From Acidobacteriota bacterium (GTDB taxonomy: Bacteria > Acidobacteriota > Terriglobia > UBA7540): DNA of 10,792 nucleotides. Both the position numbers and the translations under genes were made by a program. Location of the stretch: the NCBI GenBank assembly GCA_021828225.1, contig JAKASH010000048.1, positions 1 to 10,792 of the forward strand. Reading direction: 5' to 3'. The notes under the pieces are model-generated. The model saw only the letters and a list, made by a program, of their open reading frames with translations. It was not told the origin of the DNA and did not search any database. This document shows, piece after piece, positions 5,130-10,792 of this stretch (within the stretch, counting starts at the first letter, position 1; the number at the start of each line of letters is the position of its first letter).

Positions 5130-7157
5130 TTATCCTATGGATCGGTTCTGAGCTGTGTAGGGCTTCTTAATATACTGATTGGCCAACTCAAGGGCGTTGC
5201 CGGTATTGTCCTTCGTCTGCAAGGCTCGCTGGTATTCATTCAAGGCGCGGTCACGCTGCCCCGTAGCATCGAAGATCTCACCTAAAATCAGATGGGCCCA
5301 GACTTCGATCCATTTAGGCTGGAGGTTCCCATCCAGAGCGTTCCGCATCTCCTCTGCTGCGGCATTGTAATTGTGAAGCCGGAAATAAATCTGCCCTAGA
5401 CGGAAGTGAGCCAGAGAATCGTTCTTATTCTGGTCGACGACCTTCTGATACTGCTTAACGGCTTCCAGGTAGGCCTGCTCGGCAACCAGTTGATCTCCTC
5501 GGGCGATTTCCACTTCGGTCCGGATTTTGTCTGTCCACTTGAGGATGTGGCTGCCCGGATCGACCTCCACGTGGGTTGGCCTGGTGACCGTATTGACAGT
5601 AAAGTCCGCTGTGGTTCCAACCATCTCGACACGGTCGTTAATAGGCCTGCGGCCCTCGGAGTGCACGCGAACATCCACGGGCATTCGAAAAATATCGAGA
5701 TCCTGCTGGATCTTGCCAACCACCTGGTAATGATTTCCGACGCGATATATGGCCCAGGAATCCTTGAACTGCGGCACCCCGGTGGAACTCACCCACTGTG
5801 CGAAGAAGTACGTCAACTTCCGGTTGCTGGCTTCCTCTGCGACCTTCTCGAAATCCCGAGTGGTAACGGACTTCCACGCGTACTGTTGAACCACGTCCTG
5901 CAAGGCCTTGGTAAATGCCGCGTCGCCGATCACCCAGCGCAGCATGTTAAAAACCATGGCGCCCTTCTGCGCCACAATGGAATCGTATTGTGGCGTGAAG
6001 GGCTGGAGCGATCCAGCCTGGCTGATCGGCGCCGTCTCTTCGTGGGTGAGGGCTCCGATGGCGGTTGTGTGCATGAAGTCTTCGAAAGCGGCTTCGCCTT
6101 GCGACTGCTCGATGTAAAGTGCCGAGGAATACAGTGAGAGGCCATCATCGAGGAAGGCGTCGTCCGGCGTGGCAGGACTGAGGAGGCATCGCCACCATTG
6201 GCGCGAGATCTCATGGGCCAGCAGTTGCTCGTTTACAGGCTCAGAGAAGCCGCGTTTCGCAAGAGCCACGATGCCGGGTGAGGAATAGCCGCCGACGGTG
6301 TCATTTGCGATCTCTACCACGGCCAATTTGCCGTTCGGCAGTGGCCCAAACTTGCTGGAGAAGAAGCTCATGATTTTGGCTGCCGTGGCGCCGTAATCCG
6401 CAGCATAATTCTCGTCGCCAGGTTTCAGGTAGAGTGTTACGTCAGCGCCGAAAGCGGTTTCACGCTGGACGGAATACTTGCCGGCATAAACGGTGCCGGG
6501 GAATGACGTCTGGTCATACTCGAATGAATAAGTCGAATTGCCAGCCTGCTCGACCGGAGGGGAGGGAGTGCCCGAAGCAATCACCGTCTCGCCCGATGGC
6601 ACCGTGATGTGCAGGGTTGCAGCGAAGCGATTGAGACCGGATCCGCTGACCGGAAACCAGCGCCCGGGATAGAGCAAATAGGAGCCCTCGGAACCCACGT
6701 AGGAAAGTTTAAGGCCGTCGACCGGACTCCCTTCCGCTGTTCCCAGTCCGCCTTTATAACTGACGGTGATTGACGAAGGCTGGCCTTCGGTGAGCGGGCT
6801 GGAAAGTGTGACCGAGAGATTCAGTCCGTCCTGCTGAAACGTGACATCGTTGCCTGTCGAATCGACCACCTTCTGGACTCTCAAAGCACTATCGAGTTGA
6901 AAACTGAGCTGGCTGATACTGGTCTGAGGCACGAAATCAATCATGGCGCTGGCGGTAAGAATATGGGTCGAGGGGTACAGTTGGGCGGTAATCTCGTACT
7001 TCTTGACAACAATTTGCGCGGGATCAGAGGCCAAAGCGCTTGAGAAGCTGGCAAGAAGAACCATGCCCAGGAAAACGATTGTTTTCTGGCGGCCCGCACT
7101 CCCGCCGAGGCGTGTCAGGGTGCCCATAATTCTGCGAAACAATGTGACCTGCTTCAT
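5130..7157 (-). CDS. Secreted M1-like (gluzincin) protein with degenerate zinc site and TPR tail
   Basis: The 675-residue protein has a signal peptide with hydrophobic core about 26-43 and likely cleavage after Ala-Leu-Ala43. The n-region is long, so Met11 could be the true start. Residues 46-245 look like the M1 N-terminal beta domain, 250-460 like the catalytic domain, 463-545 like a beta domain, and about 555-650 hold two or three TPRs. The M1 consensus HExxH...E is replaced by HEISRQWW (315-322) with Arg319, and DDG (337-339) with Asp338 at the third-ligand position. GGMENPG is replaced by GGYSSPG (289-295). His315, Glu316 and the catalytic-tyrosine position Tyr391 remain. It is therefore recognisably M1 but probably cannot hold zinc normally or bind a peptide N-terminus. 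It likely acts in the periplasm as a binding or scaffold protein. It follows lpxB after 131 bases; I see no convincing own promoter. Confidence 0.82.
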   Translation of the reverse strand: MKQVTLFRRIMGTLTRLGGSAGRQKTIVFLGMVLLASFSSALASDPAQIVVKKYEITAQLYPSTHILTASAMIDFVPQTSISQLSFQLDSALRVQKVVDSTGNDVTFQQDGLNLSVTLSSPLTEGQPSSITVSYKGGLGTAEGSPVDGLKLSYVGSEGSYLLYPGRWFPVSGSGLNRFAATLHITVPSGETVIASGTPSPPVEQAGNSTYSFEYDQTSFPGTVYAGKYSVQRETAFGADVTLYLKPGDENYAADYGATAAKIMSFFSSKFGPLPNGKLAVVEIANDTVGGYSSPGIVALAKRGFSEPVNEQLLAHEISRQWWRCLLSPATPDDAFLDDGLSLYSSALYIEQSQGEAAFEDFMHTTAIGALTHEETAPISQAGSLQPFTPQYDSIVAQKGAMVFNMLRWVIGDAAFTKALQDVVQQYAWKSVTTRDFEKVAEEASNRKLTYFFAQWVSSTGVPQFKDSWAIYRVGNHYQVVGKIQQDLDIFRMPVDVRVHSEGRRPINDRVEMVGTTADFTVNTVTRPTHVEVDPGSHILKWTDKIRTEVEIARGDQLVAEQAYLEAVKQYQKVVDQNKNDSLAHFRLGQIYFRLHNYNAAAEEMRNALDGNLQPKWIEVWAHLILGEIFDATGQRDRALNEYQRALQTKDNTGNALELANQYIKKPYTAQNRSIG

Positions 7158-7279
7158 AAGAGACTCAAGCCTTTCAATACACTAATGACAATCCATTTCC
7201 CGGAAGGACGTTTGAACAGACAATCTATCTATAAAGACCGTACACTCCGATGGCCCCAGACGTCAACTAACCCTAGTTC

Positions 7280-7313
7280 AGGGATGCTTTATTGCCTCTT
7301 TAGGGATGCCTTA
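7280..7313. repeat. Short imperfect direct repeat across the lpxB stop codon
   Basis: AGGGATGCTTTA (7280-7291) and AGGGATGCCTTA (7302-7313) are 12-base copies with one mismatch, 22 bases apart. They cover the last codons and the stop of lpxB. A small CCCT/AGGG hairpin (7271-7274 with 7280-7283) overlaps the first copy. The copies may result from a local duplication that altered the lpxB C-terminus. The hairpin lacks a T-run, so it is not called a terminator. Confidence 0.45.
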
Positions 7314-8458
7314 GGTTCATTTACCTGACGTGTTATCGCATCGGCTGCCCGTTCGATAGCACCTCCCTGGCCCAGGCGCAACTTGACTCTTCGGAGATCC
7401 TCGACCATTTTTTCTCGGGCTTCGCCATCATCGAGCAACGAGTGCAGCCGAGACGCCAGATTGTCAGTATTAAAGTCACTTTGAATCAGTTCCGGCACTG
7501 CCGCATTACCCGCCAGCAGGTTGACCATGCTGTAGAACGGAACACGGATCATGACCCTGGCGCACATCGCGGTGAAGGCAGAAACACGGTACACGACAAT
7601 CATCGGGCACTCTCGCAAAGTAGCCTCGATCGTTGCTGTTCCGCTGGCGACTACTGCAGCGTCGGCGTATTGCAGAGCTTCGTGGGTCGCATTGCTGAGC
7701 GTGCGCACTGGCGCCCTGCCCGAGTAGCAGCGAGCCGCCACAGATTCCAGCCATTCAGAATCAATTGTGGGAGCTGCAGCGAGAACAAATTGAATCGGGC
7801 GGGACAACGCCAGGCGAGCGGCTGCCTTTAGCATTGTTGGGAGGTTGAGCGTAACCTCCGTTCTTCGACTTCCGGGTAGCAGGGCGACGGTGGGAATACC
7901 CGGATCAAGTCCTGCCTGGTGGAAAAATTCCTCGCGAGTCTGGCGCGGACCAGCCATGTCAACCAGGGGATGGCCGACATATTCGACGGGTACTCCTGCT
8001 CTTTCGTAGATCTCAGTCTCGAAATCGAACAGGCAGAGCATCTTATCGACATAGGCCTTGATCTTCTTAATCCTCCATTTTTTCCAGGCCCAGATTTGCG
8101 GGCTTACGAAATAGATGACAGGAATGTTAAGCTGCTTCAGCCGTTTTGCCAGGCGCAGGTTCAACGAAGGTGAATCGATCAATACCGCCAGCGCAGGCTT
8201 TCTCCGGGCAGCTTCCCTGATCAGAGTCTGCATAGCGCGGTAGGCCTTGGGCAGGCCCGACACCACTTCGGAGATTCCAATCAGCGCCACGTGGTGGATG
8301 TCCACAACCGTCTCGACGCCGGCAGCGCGCATGGCCTCCCCGCCGCAGCCGAAAACCTCATTATTACCAACCCTGGCCCTGAGAGCTTGAGCCAGCGCAG
8401 CGCCATACACGTCGCCGGAGCGCTCTCCCGCAACGATCATGAAACAATTTCTGGACAT
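7289..8458 (-). CDS. lpxB: Lipid A disaccharide synthase LpxB
   Basis: LpxB is a GT19 glycosyltransferase on the inner face of the cytoplasmic membrane. It joins UDP-2,3-diacylglucosamine to lipid X to form the lipid A disaccharide and release UDP. The 389 residues match the family (about 380). Motifs are IVAGERSGD (8-16, usually AGExSGD), LIGISEVV (59-66), LIDSPSLN (93-100) with Asp95 equivalent to E. coli catalytic Asp98, FVSPQIWAW (117-125), YVGHPLVD (160-167), LLPGSRRTEV (193-202) with the conserved Arg198, ASGTATIE (271-278), VVYR (288-291) and NLLAG..AVPELIQ (313-326). IDSPS replaces the usual IDAPD, losing only the second Asp. Two starts are possible: Met1 at 8458, after GGGGGA, and Met7 at 8440, which forms an ATGA overlap with the upstream ABC gene. 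The overlap points to cotranscription with the exporter. Confidence 0.95.
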   Translation of the reverse strand: MSRNCFMIVAGERSGDVYGAALAQALRARVGNNEVFGCGGEAMRAAGVETVVDIHHVALIGISEVVSGLPKAYRAMQTLIREAARRKPALAVLIDSPSLNLRLAKRLKQLNIPVIYFVSPQIWAWKKWRIKKIKAYVDKMLCLFDFETEIYERAGVPVEYVGHPLVDMAGPRQTREEFFHQAGLDPGIPTVALLPGSRRTEVTLNLPTMLKAAARLALSRPIQFVLAAAPTIDSEWLESVAARCYSGRAPVRTLSNATHEALQYADAAVVASGTATIEATLRECPMIVVYRVSAFTAMCARVMIRVPFYSMVNLLAGNAAVPELIQSDFNTDNLASRLHSLLDDGEAREKMVEDLRRVKLRLGQGGAIERAADAITRQVNEPKASLKRQ

Positions 8459-8475
8459 GATCCCCCGGCTGGCCC
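8437..8475 (-). other. Overlap between ABC gene and lpxB with two candidate starts
   Basis: On the minus strand GGGGGA lies just before the ATG at 8458, giving a 22-base overlap with the exporter gene. A second in-frame ATG at 8440 overlaps its TGA stop as ATGA. Either start keeps the whole LpxB fold, because the first conserved motif begins at about residue 8. The arrangement favours translational coupling. Confidence 0.6.
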
Positions 8476-10317
8476 TGCGGACGAGGCGAGAAGCTCCTGA
8501 TCCTTGTACTGAAGCTGATAAAGTTTGAAATAGAGTCCCTGCAAACGTAACAGCTCCTGGTGGGTTCCGACCTCACGCACGCGTCCCTTGTGCATGACGA
8601 TGATTTTCGAAGCGTTCTGAATGGTAGAGAGACGGTGAGCGATGACCAGAGAAGTGCGATTCTCGAGCAGTCGCTGAAGGCCTTCGCGGATCATATGTTC
8701 GGTTTCAGGGTCCACGCTCGACGTTGCCTCGTCAAGAATCAGAATGCTCGGGTTATGGGCCAAAGCCCGGGCAAATGACAGCAGTTGTTTCTGGCCGGAG
8801 GAAAGTGTCGCTCCGCGCTCTCTGACAGGCTCGTCGAAACCGCCGGGAAGGCTTTCGATGAAATCCAGCATGTTGACGCGCCGAGCCGCCTCGCGCACTT
8901 CTTCGTTGGAGATGCCCTCGGTACCGAGCTGGATGTTGCTGGCAATCGTTCCGGAGAACATAAACGGGTCCTGCAGTACAATTGCAAAGTTGCGCCGGAG
9001 GTCGCTGAGGCTGAGTTCACGAATGTCCACGCCGTCAAACAGGATCGAGCCCTCCTGGACGTCGTAGAAACGCAGCAGAAGGTTGGTCAGCGTGGTCTTG
9101 CCTGCGCCAGTGTGTCCGACTACCGCAACCGTTTCACCCGGCTCGATTGTAAAGGAAACATTCTCCAGAACCCGGTGATTGTCCCTGTAGGCAAACCCCA
9201 CATTGCGGAACTCCACATGTCCGCGGGGTTCCGGCAATGGTCTTGGATGAGCGGGGTCTGAAATCTGGACCGGTGTGTCCAGCAACTTGAAGATCCGCTC
9301 GGAGCTGGCCATGGCTGCCTGCAGAATGTTGTATTTGTCGCTCAAATCCTGTATCGGCCGGAAGAATCGTTGCGAATACTGGATGAAGGCCATCGCCGTC
9401 CCTATGGTCAGCGCTCCGCCCATGATCATGTCGCCGCCTTTATACAGGATGATGGCAATGGCCATCACGCCCAGAAACTCCACCGTGGGGTAAAACAACC
9501 CGTAGGCCATGATGGAGTCTTTGTAAGCTTTTAAATAGGCGCCATTAATCTTTTCGAACTCATCGAAACTTCTCTGTTCGCGATTGAAAAGCTGCAAGAC
9601 GGACATGCCGGTGATATGTTCCTGAAGATAAGCGTTGATCCGAGCGATGGCCAGGCGAATGCGCCGGTAGGATTCCCGCACGGCTTTCCGAAAGAGAGCC
9701 GTCACCAGAACAATCAGCGGTAAAACGGCAAAGGTCAGCAGCGCGAGTCGCCAGTCGAGGTTCAGCATCACCACCATGATGCTGACCAGGGTAAAGAAGT
9801 CACCAAAAACGGCCACCACGCCGGAAGCGAACAGGTCATTCAGGACATCGATATCCGTGGTGACCCGCGTGACCAGCCTGCCGACGGGATTACGATCAAA
9901 GAAGCCCATCTGCAGGCGCTGGAGATGCTCAAACACCTGCTTACGCAGGTCATACATCACTCTCTGGCCGACCAGTTGCATGGCAAAGGTCTGAGCAAAC
10001 TGCAGAACGAACGTCAGCAGGACAGTCGGCAGGAATATGATGAACGCGATCTGCAGAATCCCAACGCGAGGACTTGTGCTGAGAAAATGGGCCAGGAATT
10101 GCGGGATCTGGTGATGATGGGTCGGGTCGAGATAGCGGTCGATTTCCACCTTCAGCAGGTAGGGTGGAACCGCTTGAAGCAGGCCGTAGAAGAATATGGC
10201 GATCAGGGCAAAAAAAACCACCCGGTGATACGGACGCAAGTACTCGAGCAGGCGCCGCATCAGCCGCCCGTCGTACGCTTTCCCGATGATTTCCTCTTCG
10301 TGAAAACTCTCTGCCAT
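8437..10317 (-). CDS. ABC exporter half-transporter, consensus Walker B, degenerate signature
   Basis: This is a 626-residue type IV ABC exporter: a six-helix membrane domain (about 33-320) followed by a nucleotide-binding domain (about 365-600). The latter has Walker A GHTGAGKTT (401-409), Q-loop Gln449, signature LSSGQ (505-509) in place of LSGGQ, Walker B ILILD with catalytic Glu530, D-loop SSVD, and H-loop His561. FFDRNPVGRLVTRVTTD (139-155) is the typical intracellular coupling region. The sequence resembles the MdlB/TM288-like partner of heterodimeric exporters more than homodimeric MsbA. The start ATG has a modest AGG 7 bases upstream and lies 12 bases after the partner gene's stop. 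The 3' end overlaps lpxB by 22 bases, suggesting a cell-envelope role such as lipid export, though drug or peptide export is equally compatible with the family. Confidence 0.93.
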   Translation of the reverse strand: MAESFHEEEIIGKAYDGRLMRRLLEYLRPYHRVVFFALIAIFFYGLLQAVPPYLLKVEIDRYLDPTHHHQIPQFLAHFLSTSPRVGILQIAFIIFLPTVLLTFVLQFAQTFAMQLVGQRVMYDLRKQVFEHLQRLQMGFFDRNPVGRLVTRVTTDIDVLNDLFASGVVAVFGDFFTLVSIMVVMLNLDWRLALLTFAVLPLIVLVTALFRKAVRESYRRIRLAIARINAYLQEHITGMSVLQLFNREQRSFDEFEKINGAYLKAYKDSIMAYGLFYPTVEFLGVMAIAIILYKGGDMIMGGALTIGTAMAFIQYSQRFFRPIQDLSDKYNILQAAMASSERIFKLLDTPVQISDPAHPRPLPEPRGHVEFRNVGFAYRDNHRVLENVSFTIEPGETVAVVGHTGAGKTTLTNLLLRFYDVQEGSILFDGVDIRELSLSDLRRNFAIVLQDPFMFSGTIASNIQLGTEGISNEEVREAARRVNMLDFIESLPGGFDEPVRERGATLSSGQKQLLSFARALAHNPSILILDEATSSVDPETEHMIREGLQRLLENRTSLVIAHRLSTIQNASKIIVMHKGRVREVGTHQELLRLQGLYFKLYQLQYKDQELLASSAGPAGGSCPEIVS

Positions 10318-10329
10318 CAGTTGCCTGAG

Positions 10330-10792
10330 CTACACTTCTTTTTCAAGGGCTTCTTCGATCAATTGCTTGTTATAAAGCTCGGTATAGTGGCCGTTCAAGG
10401 CCAGCAATTCCTCGTGGGTTCCTCGCTCGACAATCGTGCCGTCGTGCAGGACGACAATCTCGTCAGCGTAGCGAAGGGTGGAAACACGGTGCGAGATCAA
10501 GATGGTGGTTCTTCCCGCCATGACTCCGGTCAGGTGGCGCAGTATTTTTTCCTCGGTGTAGGTGTCGACGCTCGATAGCGCGTCATCGAGAATCAGGATG
10601 CGCGGGTCGCGGATGATGGCTCGAGAAATTGCCACCCGCTGCTTTTGGCCGCCGGAGAGCGTCAGGCCGCGTTCGCCCACCATCGCCTCGAAGCCTTTGG
10701 GGAAGCTCATAATATCGGGCAGAATATTGGATATCTCTGCTGCCTGCTCCACGTCCCCGTCGGATGATTCCGGGACCCCAAACTTTATGTTT
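10330..10792 (-). CDS. ABC exporter half-transporter, 3' part only; Asp replaces catalytic Glu
   Basis: Only the last 153 residues are in the window; the membrane domain and Walker A lie off the right edge. The frame is open to the edge and enters at a typical NIKFG...V.QAA stretch just after the Q-loop region. It shows a perfect signature LSGGQKQR (LSGGQ codons at 10645-10659), Walker B ILILDD with Asp (codon 10582-10584) where the catalytic Glu belongs, D-loop SSVD, and the H-loop ISHRVST. The C-terminus ends in an acidic EEALEKEV. The defect mirrors that of the downstream partner 12 bases away, so the two should form one heterodimer. It resembles the MdlA/TM287-like partner. Confidence 0.92.
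   Translation of the reverse strand, partial: NIKFGVPESSDGDVEQAAEISNILPDIMSFPKGFEAMVGERGLTLSGGQKQRVAISRAIIRDPRILILDDALSSVDTYTEEKILRHLTGVMAGRTTILISHRVSTLRYADEIVVLHDGTIVERGTHEELLALNGHYTELYNKQLIEEALEKEV

Noticed and set aside
5406..6137. 243-residue plus-strand open frame inside the M1-like gene
   Set aside because: It lies opposite the continuous M1-TPR coding frame, and its translation shows no domain or signal; a shadow of biased codon use.
6201..6203. His-to-Arg change in the M1 HExxH as a one-base sequencing error
   Set aside because: CGC differs from CAC by one base, so an error is possible for this codon, but Asp338 and the YSS replacement of MEN are independent losses that an error cannot explain.
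7158..7288. Promoter for the M1-like gene from TTGACG (minus strand, 7261-7266) and TATAGA (7228-7233)
   Set aside because: The spacer is 27 bases, far from the 16-18 needed; other -10 choices match poorly.
9925..10578. 217-residue plus-strand open frame across the junction of the two ABC genes
   Set aside because: It lies opposite two genes with intact ABC motifs, and the translation is not recognisable.

Overview
The window comes from a bacterial chromosome that is moderately GC-rich and densely packed, with overlapping genes. It carries lpxB, so the organism makes lipid A and has an outer membrane. Overall protein style suggests Acidobacteriota: the ArgCBD variants, a secreted M1-like protein fused to TPRs, and a lipid A gene beside paired ABC exporters. 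That placement is an inference from memory of such genomes, not a search result. I see no tRNA, rRNA, CRISPR array, insertion sequence, phage gene or integration scar.

Left third (1-2923, minus strand): an arginine biosynthesis operon transcribed argC > argB > argD. The genes overlap at both joints (GTGA and TAATG), and argD runs off the left edge. Together they convert N-acetylglutamate through its phosphate and semialdehyde to N-acetylornithine. A good sigma-70-type promoter lies in front of argC, with an AT-rich inverted repeat at the predicted transcription start that is well placed to be a repressor site.

Middle (3071-5015, plus strand): three genes divergent from arg. They encode a class I glutamine-amidotransferase-like gamma-glutamyl hydrolase (PuuD family), a Mug/TDG-family mismatch uracil/thymine-DNA glycosylase with several TDG-like motifs, and a stand-alone macrodomain (ADP-ribose-binding) protein. 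The first two are 45 bases apart and probably cotranscribed. The third lies 127 bases further on, behind possible terminator hairpins.

Right half (5130-10792, minus strand): a cell-envelope block. In transcription order it holds the 3' end of one ABC-exporter half-transporter gene, a second complete half-transporter gene 12 bases downstream, lpxB overlapping that by 22 bases, and, after 131 bases, a secreted M1-metallopeptidase-like protein with a TPR tail. The two ABC proteins have complementary defects: one has LSGGQ with an Asp in place of the catalytic Glu, the other has Glu with a degenerate LSSGQ. This is the signature of a heterodimeric exporter with one working ATPase site. The M1-like protein has lost two of three zinc ligands and the GxMEN motif and is probably a pseudo-peptidase.

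Most of the window is ordinary core metabolism and envelope biogenesis, and I see no convincing new multi-gene system. The points most worth following up are the degenerate M1-TPR protein, the split-site ABC pair coupled to lpxB, the TDG-like glycosylase, and the argC promoter/operator.
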